8,065 bases of DNA from an uncultured Collinsella sp. (GCA_959600835.1 CAUGNQ010000071.1:1-8065); one strand, 5' to 3'; shown: positions 1 to 5,897, counted from the first letter of the stretch. A program made the numbers and translations. Notes: generated by a model from the letters alone, not told the origin.

Positions 1-1
1 T

Positions 2-33
2 AAGACGGTCAACTTCGGTTGGCCGTCTTTTTT
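2..33 (+). terminator. Intrinsic terminator of a gene left of the window
   Basis: A 12-bp stem (2-13 with 18-29) contains one G-U wobble and closes on a UUCG tetraloop with a C-G closing pair. It is followed by a run of six T on the + strand (28-33, partly inside the stem). This is a textbook Rho-independent terminator for a + strand gene ending before the window. The hairpin also lies 43 nt past the dinD stop on the - strand and could serve as a convergent terminator, but the bases that would show a T-run on that strand lie outside the window. Confidence 0.88.
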
Positions 34-75
34 ATTAACCTCGCATGGGGCCGAACCCGTAAGGGCACAGACGCT

Positions 76-936
76 TTACAAGTCGAGCCTGCCCTGGGGG
101 TCGGTGAATCCGTCTGTACCCTCCTTGAGCTTTTTCTCGTCTGCTTTCACGCGACGTTCGAGCTTCTTTGTATCTTCGGCAGGCGGTAGGTTCTCGGGTA
201 CAATTCCGCGGTCGATGAGGCTGCCACGCACGCTTGTGTTGTTCTCGACGTGCTCTTGCTTGATCTGGTCCAGACCGTACAGGTCGTGTTCCTCGGCGTT
301 GAAGGCCGTCATCGAGTTCGTAAGGTCCTTTGCTTTGATGAGAACATCGGCTAGCCTGTCCGCCAATGCCGAGCTCTTGGATACGCCGAGCTGTTGTTTC
401 ATTTCCGCCGTGCTTCTGCCGCCGAATAACGCTTCATCGCCCTTCGACTTGATGATCGCGAATCCTTTGGAGTCCACGCCGCGTTTGAACGCAATACCCG
501 AGAGCTGTTTCTCTGAATCAGATAGCGAGTGGCGCGCCTGCAAGCGCTGAATCTCTGCGAAGCGCTGCTCTATGAGCTCTTGGCGGCGCGTCTGCACGGC
601 GAAGTACGCCTGTGCGAGCGCGATTTCTTGCTTGTTTGAATCTCCGTTCTGGGCGATTAAATAGCATGCATAGCGCGTAAGTTTGTAGTCTTTAACCGCG
701 CGAGCGGCGACACCGGCAGTTACCATTTTCGTGGTGTCACGAAAATGGGAATCAACTGGAGTTTTGTTTGTTTCGCACGAGACTTTTGCCCTCTTAACAA
801 CTTCGGCAAAGTTCTCCCATCGAGTGTACCCCATGGGTTCCATTAAATCGCGTGCGAGCCAATACTCAACGCCGTCTTCTACATTGGCGTAGCTATCAAG
901 TTCGACACGCCACTTCTCGATATCTCTACTGTCCAT
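76..936 (-). CDS. dinD: DinD-like BRO-N domain protein (DNA damage-inducible protein D family)
   Basis: The 286-residue protein has the length and layout of the DinD family. The N-terminal BRO-N-type domain (about residues 10-110) carries the family pattern YWLARDLMEPMGYTRWENF, a basic RAK segment and the stretch LTRYACYLIAQNGD, followed by an AQAYFAVQTRRQE helix. The middle (about 120-210) holds the GIAFKRGVDSKGFAIIKSKGD type motif, and the C-terminus is a charged, probably coiled segment. In E. coli DinD is SOS-induced and has been reported to inhibit RecA-mediated strand exchange. BRO-N proteins are often phage- or plasmid-borne DNA-binding proteins. The start is supported by a strong Shine-Dalgarno (GGAGGAG) a few bases upstream. 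It is a single-gene unit, and the next gene on the strand lies about 160 bp upstream. No LexA-type operator (GAAC-N4-GTTC) is visible upstream, so SOS control is not shown. Codon use looks more mixed and AT-rich than in the Fe-S genes, consistent with acquisition by transfer, though this was judged by eye. Confidence 0.88.
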   Translation of the reverse strand: MDSRDIEKWRVELDSYANVEDGVEYWLARDLMEPMGYTRWENFAEVVKRAKVSCETNKTPVDSHFRDTTKMVTAGVAARAVKDYKLTRYACYLIAQNGDSNKQEIALAQAYFAVQTRRQELIEQRFAEIQRLQARHSLSDSEKQLSGIAFKRGVDSKGFAIIKSKGDEALFGGRSTAEMKQQLGVSKSSALADRLADVLIKAKDLTNSMTAFNAEEHDLYGLDQIKQEHVENNTSVRGSLIDRGIVPENLPPAEDTKKLERRVKADEKKLKEGTDGFTDPQGRLDL

Positions 937-964
937 ATCTCCTCCTCGCTGGCCTATTGTCTAT

Positions 965-979
965 GCGGGCTTTGCCCGC
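965..979. repeat. GC-rich hairpin in the dinD leader
   Basis: A perfect 6-bp inverted repeat GCGGGC/GCCCGC with a 3-nt spacer lies about 30 nt upstream of the dinD start, in the presumed 5' leader. No T-run follows on either strand, so it does not look like a terminator. It could be an RNA leader hairpin or a protein site. No function can be assigned. Confidence 0.45.
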
Positions 980-983
980 TCCG

Positions 984-994
984 TATTCAGAATA
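984..994. promoter_or_regulatory. Possible operator: 11-nt palindrome upstream of dinD
   Basis: TATTCAGAATA is a perfect 5-bp inverted repeat around one central base, about 50-60 nt upstream of the dinD start. On the - strand it includes TATTCT, which could serve as a -10 element, although no good -35 hexamer sits 17 nt away. Repressor binding at the promoter is an inference from symmetry and position only. Confidence 0.3.
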
Positions 995-1019
995 AGGATA
1001 CGCTGCCGTACGGACACGA

Positions 1020-1055
1020 ATGGGCCCCGTGCCACTTCGAGCTCACGGGGCCCAT
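1020..1055 (-). terminator. Long hairpin after the FAD flavoprotein gene, probable terminator
   Basis: A perfect 12-bp inverted repeat (1020-1031 ATGGGCCCCGTG with 1044-1055) is separated by 12 nt. It lies about 45 nt past the stop of the flavoprotein gene on the - strand and upstream of dinD. The stem is very stable, but the bases after it on the - strand (TTCGTGTCC) are not a real U-tract, and the + strand has none either. It probably ends or attenuates transcription of the flavoprotein gene and protects the 3' end, but it is not a canonical intrinsic terminator. Confidence 0.6.
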
Positions 1056-1097
1056 AGATATCGATTAGTTGTGTTCTGCTTTAGATGGGTGTTCGAA

Positions 1098-2624
1098 TTA
1101 GTCTGCTCGATAGTGCGATCCGAGACTTTCGGTTCGCTTACGCATGGCTTTGATCATTTCCTGTGCTAGTTGAATCTGCGATTGCAGGCGGGCGAGGGCT
1201 GCGACTTCGCTGTCCTGGGCTTTCTGTGTGCTCAAGGTCGTTGCCTCCGTCTTCAAGCCCTCAAGCTCGTGTAGTGCCTCGGATAGGCCTGTTTCGGTCC
1301 TGTTGATCATGCAATAGGTGCTCATCGTGTGCCTTAGGCTGTGTGTCAGGCGTTCGGCATCTGTTGCGGCTATGCCGTACTGGGGGAGGGCGATATCCGC
1401 CTTCAGGGCTGTCTCGGGCTCTTTCTGTGCTGCTTGGGCTGCCGATGCGCCCGCGATGCGCCCGAACACGATGCCGTTGGCGCTTGACAAGCCACCAATG
1501 CGGTCGGCGCCGTGCATGCCGCCTGTCGCCTCACCGCAAGCGTAGAGGCCCTCAACGCCCGTTTGCGCGGTCTTATCGATCTTGATGCCGCCGTTAGCGG
1601 CGTGGGCATACATCGCAACGCGCATCTCGTCAGTCGGGGCGATGCCGTGCTCGTCTTGCAGCCAGGTGGCAAAGGTCTGCACAAACTCTGGGACATCCTC
1701 GCGGGGAAAGTCGTAGTGGAGTGCCAGGCCTTCGACACCTGCCTGATCGATGACGAGATCGATAGCGCGGGAGGCCAAGCGTGACGTGAAGGGACCATAT
1801 CCAGAGCGCTGCTCGAGCAGGTCGTCCAGCTTGTCGTCGGCAATATCTACCGGCTGGTCTACATGTACGTAGCGCCAGGTTTTCTCGTTGAAGACCAGGT
1901 TGCGCTTGGGCTCGATGAAGCCGGGCATCATCTGCATGAACTCTATATTAGTAAGTGTTGCGCCGTGCGCCAGCGCGATGGCCTGCGAGGAGCTGAGCAC
2001 ATCAGCCGACGTAAGGCTGCGCTCGAACAGGCCGCCTGTGCCACCGGTTGCGATGATCGTGGCCTTGGCAGCAAAGGGCACGATTCGATTTTCGGTGAGG
2101 TCGTAGAGCATGGTTCCGGTTATTCTGCCGTTCGTGTCCTCAACAAGGTCGATAAGCTCATGGCGGGGGAGCAGGCGAATGCCGAGCGACTCGATCCGGG
2201 TCGTCAGAGCGTCCTCAAGGGGCTTGCGGGTGAGGCCGCGCCACATGCGCGTCTTGTGGTCAAAGCAGGGGATAAATTGCTTTTGCTGAGCGCTTTCAGC
2301 GCTTTGCGGACGCTGGAGCTCAACACCCAGGTCTTGCTCGAGCCATTCAATTGCCTGGGGAATGCTGTGGACAAACGTCTGGACAAGATCGGGGTCGGCG
2401 ACGCCGCCACCAACGGTCTGGATGGTATCGATAAGGTCTTGTTCGTCGTCTTCGTTAACGGGTCCGATAAGCCCCAAGCCCCAGGTTCCGGGGAAGAAGC
2501 TTGATCCACTCATAGTCTTGCCGGCGCTTGCCACAGTGACGGTCACGCCCGCGCGCGCCGCTTCGATGGCGGCGCAAAGGCCCGCAATGCCAGATCCAAT
2601 TACCAGTACATCAGTCGATTCCAT
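1098..2624 (-). CDS. FAD-dependent oxidoreductase of the fumarate reductase/L-aspartate oxidase (FrdA/NadB) fold
   Basis: The product is 508 residues from the chosen start. An open frame extends 19 codons further, but the start at 2622-2624 has a good Shine-Dalgarno (GAAAGGA) and places the dinucleotide-binding motif VIGSGIAG at residues 8-15, as usual. Later family motifs are ATGGTGG (192-198), TSRLASRAID (280-289), HAANGGI (341-347), GLYACGEATGGMHGADRIGG (359-378) and a NadB-like C-terminal tail RTESLGSHYR. Judged by motif alignment, Arg282 and His341 match active-site residues of the family, and Arg375 matches the conserved Arg of HGANR. The substrate histidine of the usual HPT motif is replaced by Met233 in EFMQMMPGF. 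No histidine occupies the position used for covalent FAD, so FAD is probably bound non-covalently. There is no signal peptide, heme motif or FMN domain. It stands alone, with no nadA, nadC, frdB or sdhB nearby. The reaction is likely flavin redox on a small carboxylate or related substrate; the actual substrate is unknown. Confidence 0.82.
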   Translation of the reverse strand: MESTDVLVIGSGIAGLCAAIEAARAGVTVTVASAGKTMSGSSFFPGTWGLGLIGPVNEDDEQDLIDTIQTVGGGVADPDLVQTFVHSIPQAIEWLEQDLGVELQRPQSAESAQQKQFIPCFDHKTRMWRGLTRKPLEDALTTRIESLGIRLLPRHELIDLVEDTNGRITGTMLYDLTENRIVPFAAKATIIATGGTGGLFERSLTSADVLSSSQAIALAHGATLTNIEFMQMMPGFIEPKRNLVFNEKTWRYVHVDQPVDIADDKLDDLLEQRSGYGPFTSRLASRAIDLVIDQAGVEGLALHYDFPREDVPEFVQTFATWLQDEHGIAPTDEMRVAMYAHAANGGIKIDKTAQTGVEGLYACGEATGGMHGADRIGGLSSANGIVFGRIAGASAAQAAQKEPETALKADIALPQYGIAATDAERLTHSLRHTMSTYCMINRTETGLSEALHELEGLKTEATTLSTQKAQDSEVAALARLQSQIQLAQEMIKAMRKRTESLGSHYRAD

Positions 2625-2816
2625 CGGATTCCTTTCTCGTCCGGCGCATTGTCGCACGGGTGATCGGCAATGGGGCCGCAAAGACTCGGCAAATCGGTAA
2701 AGGGCACATATGGCAGGTGGGCGTCATGGGCGTTCTGATGCTCCATCTCATCACATCTCGTATATCGCCCCAACTGATATATCGGCATTAGCTACCCTGC
2801 GACAGTGCAAACAAAA
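2625..2816. other. Intergenic region upstream of the flavoprotein gene
   Basis: This gap of about 190 bp must hold the flavoprotein promoter on the - strand, but no convincing pair of -35 and -10 hexamers was found. The most promising part is the AT-rich stretch at 2761-2784, described separately. A 62-codon frame on the - strand (2600-2788) overlaps the start of the flavoprotein gene, shows no domain pattern, and is not called. Confidence 0.5.
2761..2784. repeat. Direct repeat TATATCG upstream of the flavoprotein gene
   Basis: TATATCG occurs at 2761-2767 and again at 2778-2784, a 17-bp period. The second copy lies within the palindrome GATATATC (2776-2783). It is about 140-160 nt upstream of the flavoprotein start and could be a regulator site or part of the promoter. 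The repeat is short, so chance is possible. Confidence 0.3.
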
Positions 2817-2846
2817 AGAGCCGCCACCTTAAAAGGTAGCGGCTCT
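2817..2846 (-). terminator. Intrinsic terminator of the scaffold-GGGtGRT operon
   Basis: A 14-bp stem (2817-2830 with 2833-2846) has one G-U type pair and a very short loop. On the - strand it is followed by CTTTTTGTTTG, a good U-tract. It lies 35 nt past the stop of the GGGtGRT gene and closes that operon. Confidence 0.92.
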
Positions 2847-2880
2847 AAAGCTCAACTATATGAGCATCGCGCGGGCGCGA

Positions 2881-3885
2881 TTAGGCCTTGAGGGCCTCCT
2901 CGACGGCGACAGCGCAAGCGACGGTGGCACCGACCATGGGGTTGTTGCCCATGCCGATGAGACCCATCATGTCGACGTGCGCAGGCACGGAGGAGGAGCC
3001 AGCGAACTGGGCGTCGGAGTGCATACGGCCCATGGTGTCGGTCATGCCGTAAGAGGCGGGGCCGGCGCCCATGTTGTCCGGGTGCAGGGTACGGCCAGTG
3101 CCGCCACCAGAAGCGACGGAGAAGTACTTCTTGCCAGCCTCGAGGCGCTCCTTCTTGTAGGTGCCAGCGACGGGGTGCTGGAAGCGCGTGGGGTTGGTGG
3201 AGTTACCGGTGATCGAGATGTCGACGTTCTCGTGCCACATGATGGCAACGCCCTCGCGGACGTCGTCGGAGCCGTAGCAGTTAACGGCAGCGCGGGGACC
3301 ATCGGAGTAGGGGATGGTCTCGACGACCTTGAGCTCGCCCGTGTAGTAGTCGAACTGGGTCTTCACGTAGGTGAAGCCGTTGATGCGGGCGATGATCTGA
3401 GCAGCGTCCTTGCCCAGACCGTTGAGGATGACGCGCAGCGGCTTCTTGCGAGCCTTGTTGGCGTTCAGAGCCAGGCCGATAGCACCCTCAGCGGCAGCGA
3501 AGGACTCGTGGCCAGCCAGGAAGGCGAAGCACTCGGTGTCGTCGGAGAGCAGCATAGCGCCCAGGTTGCCGTGGCCCAGACCGACCTTGCGGTCCTCGGC
3601 GACGGAGCCGGGAACGGTGAAGGCCTGGATGCCCTCGCCGATGATGGCGGCAGCCTCAGAAGCGGTCTTGGCGCCACGCTTGACAGCGAGAGCGCAACCG
3701 AGGGTGTAGGCCCACTCGGCGTTCTGGAAGGCGATGGACTGGGTGTTGTTGACGATCTCACGCGGGTTGAAGCCCTTGTCGGTGCAGATCTGCAGAGCTT
3801 CCTCGAGGGAGGCGATGCCGTTGTCGGCGAGGCACTTGTTGATCTTGTCAGCGCGGCGCTCGTAACCTTCGAACGTAACAGTCAT
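2881..3885 (-). CDS. GGGtGRT family protein of unknown function
   Basis: The product is 334 residues. It is recognised by the signature that names the family: SVASGGGTGRTLHPDNMGAG at about residues 256-275, with GGGTGRT at 260-266. Other dense motifs look family-typical: GLGHGNLGAMLLSDDTE (102-118), LAGHESFAAAEGA (123-135), VAIMWHENVDISITGNSTNPTR (around 213-234) and GLIGMGNNPMVGATVACAVAVEEAL near the C-terminus. Six cysteines (18, 34, 64, 119, 203, 324) are scattered, with no CxxC. There is no signal peptide or clear membrane helix, so it is probably cytoplasmic. The start is supported by a GGGAGG Shine-Dalgarno 9 nt upstream. It lies 18 nt after a NifU-like scaffold gene and is clearly cotranscribed with it. 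The codons sampled at the 3' end are strongly biased (AAC, AAG, GTC, GGT/GGC), which suggests high expression. No biochemical function is established as far as I know; the partner gene implies a role with Fe-S clusters or another metal centre. Confidence 0.9.
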   Translation of the reverse strand: MTVTFEGYERRADKINKCLADNGIASLEEALQICTDKGFNPREIVNNTQSIAFQNAEWAYTLGCALAVKRGAKTASEAAAIIGEGIQAFTVPGSVAEDRKVGLGHGNLGAMLLSDDTECFAFLAGHESFAAAEGAIGLALNANKARKKPLRVILNGLGKDAAQIIARINGFTYVKTQFDYYTGELKVVETIPYSDGPRAAVNCYGSDDVREGVAIMWHENVDISITGNSTNPTRFQHPVAGTYKKERLEAGKKYFSVASGGGTGRTLHPDNMGAGPASYGMTDTMGRMHSDAQFAGSSSVPAHVDMMGLIGMGNNPMVGATVACAVAVEEALKA

Positions 3886-3903
3886 AGTTATTTCCCTCCC
3901 TTT

Positions 3904-4638
3904 CTACTCGTGAACCGGGAACACGCTGGCGACGGAGTGAGTCTCCTCGTCGGTGCGCGGGTCGATGTACTTGGCAGCGTTCTCCCACTGACCATAGTGG
4001 CCCATAGCGCCAGCGATGGCCTCCTCGGGGGTCTTGCCGGCCTTGACGGCGTCGGTGAACTTGCCGAGGTTCAGGAACTCGAATGCGATGATCTCGTTCT
4101 TGTCGTTGAGAGCCATGCGGGTGACGTAGCCCTGAGCGAGCTCAAGGTAACGAGCGCCCTTGGCCTTGGTGCCGAACATGGTGCCGACCTGAGAGCGAAG
4201 GCCCTTGCCGAGGTCGTCGAGGGAGGCGCCCACGGGCAGGCCGCCCTCGGAGAACGCGGTCTGGCTGCGGCCGTAAACGATCTGCAGGAAGATCTCGCGC
4301 ATAGCAACGTTGATGGCGTCGCAGACGAGGTCGGTGTTGAGGGCCTCGAGGATGGTCTTACCGGGAAGGATCTCGGAAGCCATGGCAGCAGAGTGGGTCA
4401 TGCCCGAGCAGCCGATGGTCTCAACGAGGGCCTCCTCGATGATGCCGTCCTTGACGTTCAGCGTGAGCTTGCAGGCGCCCTGCTGAGGTGCGCACCAACC
4501 CACACCGTGCGTAAGACCGGAGATGTCGGAAATCTCCTTAGCCTGGACCCACTTGCCCTCCTCGGGGATGGGTGCGGGGCCGTGGTATGCACCCTTGGCA
4601 ACGGGGCACATGTTCTCCACTTCCTGTGAGTACTGCAT
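3904..4638 (-). CDS. NifU/IscU-like iron-sulfur cluster scaffold protein, GGGtGRT-associated type
   Basis: The product is 244 residues. The frame is open for 28 more codons upstream, but the start at 4636-4638 follows a GAGAGGAGAG Shine-Dalgarno, and the extra stretch is low-complexity and Arg/Pro rich. Residues about 45-125 resemble the U-type scaffold fold: a Cys-containing loop GVGWCAPQQGACKLTL (46-60), the IIEEALVETIGCSGMTHSA strand-turn (66-84) with Cys77 in the GC(A/S) position, and Cys106 in DLVCDAIN. Cys11 is extra. Known IscU/SufU proteins bind Fe-S or Zn with three cysteines and an Asp. Here the first cysteine site appears rearranged (Cys49 and Cys56). A C-terminal part of about 100 residues (140-244), free of cysteine, is absent from SufU and IscU. 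It is the first gene of a two-gene operon with the GGGtGRT gene. Likely role: holding or passing an Fe-S or related cluster to its partner or to a client enzyme. Confidence 0.82.
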   Translation of the reverse strand: MQYSQEVENMCPVAKGAYHGPAPIPEEGKWVQAKEISDISGLTHGVGWCAPQQGACKLTLNVKDGIIEEALVETIGCSGMTHSAAMASEILPGKTILEALNTDLVCDAINVAMREIFLQIVYGRSQTAFSEGGLPVGASLDDLGKGLRSQVGTMFGTKAKGARYLELAQGYVTRMALNDKNEIIAFEFLNLGKFTDAVKAGKTPEEAIAGAMGHYGQWENAAKYIDPRTDEETHSVASVFPVHE

Positions 4639-4791
4639 GCCTCTCCTCTCTATCGTGTTGGCGTCCCGTCTGGGGGTCGTGGCTGGCGATTGCCGGGCGA
4701 CCCTTCGAAAGGGACATGACATGCAGCCCCTATAATACCGCGAAATGCACGGAATATTCGGCGAACGGCTCAGTTTTCGTAGCGAGAAGTC

Positions 4792-4845
4792 CGGAAGTTT
4801 TAATTGAAACGGTTTAACTATATGTTCTGTGGTCGCGAACTTCCG
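4792..4845. repeat. Spaced inverted repeat in the divergent intergenic region
   Basis: CGGAAGTT (4792-4799) and AACTTCCG (4838-4845) form an 8-bp perfect inverted repeat 38 nt apart. The enclosed sequence is AT-rich (TTAATTGAAACGGTTTAACTA region). A GTAG tetranucleotide follows the second arm (4845-4848), and another GTAG sits before the first (4779-4782). This could be a transposon or REP-related end, an operator pair, or chance. Confidence 0.35.
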
Positions 4846-4890
4846 TAGAGGGGGTTCGTCTTGGGCAAGCTTTTGGTCAGCTCTTGTAAG

Positions 4891-4917
4891 CGTTGCAGGG
4901 GTTGACCTGTTGCAACG
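4891..4917. repeat. Imperfect palindrome upstream of the RAYT transposase
   Basis: CGTTGCA (4891-4897) and TGCAACG (4911-4917) are a perfect 7-bp inverted repeat, with a further CAGG/CCTG pairing possible inside (4896-4899 with 4906-4909). It lies about 125 nt upstream of the transposase start. RAYT transposases act on palindromic REP sequences, often near their own gene, so this is a candidate substrate. It is a single copy in this window. Confidence 0.4.
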
Positions 4918-5041
4918 GTGCCGTTCGCCGCCCGTTTACTGCCTTTGGCCGCGCGAGTGTATTGTTTTGCGTGAATGTTTTGATGGCACGCTTCAATCGT
5001 GCTGTATTGGATGGCAATCAGATCCCGGCGAAGGGAGCGCC

Positions 5042-5842
5042 ATGCAGCGCGTTTGGAGAACGGTTACCGGCTTTTACCATGTCTGTGCCCGCGGTGTGGG
5101 CAAGCAGCTCATCTTTGAGGGCGATGAAGACCGGTGGGAGTTTTTGGAGCTGATGCGCGAGTGCTGCCGCGAGGCGGGCGTGACGGTTATCGCCTGGTGC
5201 CTTATGGGCAATCACGTGCATCTGGTGCTTGCAGATTACGAGGACGCGATGAGCGCGGCGATGCACCGGCTGCTTTTGACGTACGCGCGGCGGTTCAATA
5301 AGCGCACGGGGCGCACGGGTCATCTGTTCCAGAACCGTTTTGACCGGCGCTCGCTCGATACCGACCGTTATCTAATGGCTGCCATTCGCTATGTTCACGC
5401 TAATCCGCAGGAGGCGGGTATCGCCCTGATCGAGCGTTATCCCTGGAGCAGCTTTGCCGAGTATCTGAGAGCGTATGACAACGATACGACGAGGGGATTT
5501 TCGGACCCTTCTTGTGTGCTTGAGCTCTTTGAGTCTGCCAAGGGGTTTCTGGATTATTCTCTGTCGATGCCCGATGGTTCCGATCCGGTGATTCACGATA
5601 TGGATGAGACAGAGTGGGAGCGGCGTGCGTTTGCCGACAAGATGGCGAAGCGCCTGGGCGTGCCGCTCAACGAACTCAAGACCGTAGCGCCCTCGCGGCG
5701 AGATGGAATCATTTTCGCCCTGCACGATGTCGGCTACACGGTGCGCGAGATCGAACGATATACGGGAATCAGCAAGAGTACCGTCTCTCGTATCGTGCGC
5801 GCTTATGTTCGGGTGAATGCTCAGGCTGAGGGCTCGGAATAG
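5042..5842 (+). CDS. RAYT-like REP-associated HUH (Y1) tyrosine transposase with C-terminal HTH
   Basis: The product is 266 residues from the chosen start, which has AAGGGAG 4 nt upstream. Upstream in-frame codons back to 4829 look non-coding. The Y1 transposase domain covers about residues 1-145. It has an N-terminal strand TGFYHVCARGVGKQLIF, the HUH metal-binding motif GNHVHLVL (His58 and His60), the GHLFQNRFDRRSLD segment, and the catalytic tyrosine Tyr117 in IRYVHANPQEAG, followed by YPWSSFAEY. These match the TnpA_REP/RAYT group, which cuts and joins single-stranded REP palindromes. All key residues are present, so it may be active. After a linker, residues about 195-256 hold a conserved helix-turn-helix (VGYTVREIERYTGISKSTVSRIV), found in a subgroup of these proteins. 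There is no partner tnpB and no clear paired ends, so it is best viewed as a domesticated single-copy transposase, not a self-moving insertion sequence. It is the only + strand gene and lies between two Fe-S operons. Confidence 0.88.
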   Translation: MQRVWRTVTGFYHVCARGVGKQLIFEGDEDRWEFLELMRECCREAGVTVIAWCLMGNHVHLVLADYEDAMSAAMHRLLLTYARRFNKRTGRTGHLFQNRFDRRSLDTDRYLMAAIRYVHANPQEAGIALIERYPWSSFAEYLRAYDNDTTRGFSDPSCVLELFESAKGFLDYSLSMPDGSDPVIHDMDETEWERRAFADKMAKRLGVPLNELKTVAPSRRDGIIFALHDVGYTVREIERYTGISKSTVSRIVRAYVRVNAQAEGSE

Positions 5843-5846
5843 AAAA

Positions 5847-5879
5847 TGGCCGAACCACTCTTGTCAAGCGATTCGGCCA
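5847..5879 (-). terminator. Terminator of the suf operon, abutting the transposase stop
   Basis: An 8-bp stem TGGCCGAA/TTCGGCCA (5847-5854 with 5872-5879) has a 17-nt loop, which itself holds the small palindrome CTTGTCAAG (5860-5868). On the - strand the stem is followed by TTTTCT, so it fits as the suf operon terminator, about 30 nt after the sufU stop. The + strand has no T-run. It begins 4 nt after the transposase stop codon, so it could also act as a 3' structure for that gene or be a REP-like palindrome. Confidence 0.65.
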
Positions 5880-5897
5880 ACAAAATTCTTAAGATTT

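Larger units (their letters stand above)
4639..5041. other. 403-bp intergenic region between divergent genes
   Basis: This region must carry the promoters of the scaffold operon (- strand) and of the transposase (+ strand), but no hexamer pair is convincing. A TATAAT at 4731-4736 on the + strand reads TATTAT-like on the - strand, and neither direction has a good -35 at 16-18 bp. Small palindromes in the presumed scaffold leader are CCCTTCGAAAGGG (4701-4713) and GGCGATTGCC (4685-4694). Two longer inverted repeats nearer the transposase are listed separately. The transposase reading frame stays open back to 4829, but that part lacks any domain character. No riboswitch or tRNA was recognised. 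Confidence 0.5.

Noticed and set aside
104..550. 148-codon + strand frame inside dinD
   Set aside because: Ser/Arg/Leu-rich antisense shadow of a clear DinD-family gene.
2600..2788. 62-codon - strand frame ahead of the flavoprotein
   Set aside because: It overlaps the flavoprotein start in another frame and has no clear ribosome binding site or domain.
2860..4629. 589-codon open frame on the + strand across the GGGtGRT and scaffold genes
   Set aside because: It is the antisense shadow of two strongly codon-biased genes. Its product is a low-complexity Gly/Val/Ala/Glu/Asp string with no domain, and it has no supported start.
4639..4722. N-terminal extension of the scaffold by 28 codons
   Set aside because: The Arg/Pro-rich extension does not fit the family, and the downstream ATG has a strong Shine-Dalgarno.
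4731..4736. Perfect TATAAT as a promoter -10
   Set aside because: No acceptable -35 hexamer lies 16-18 bp away on either strand, so it is mentioned only within the intergenic entry.
4829..5041. Upstream extension of the transposase frame by 71 codons
   Set aside because: The added peptide is Cys/Arg/Trp-rich with no relation to the family, and the start at 5042 has a Shine-Dalgarno and gives the normal N-terminus.
5042..5842. Complete IS200/IS605-type insertion sequence
   Set aside because: The HUH domain is of RAYT type; no tnpB, no matching end hairpins and no target duplication pattern could be defined around it.
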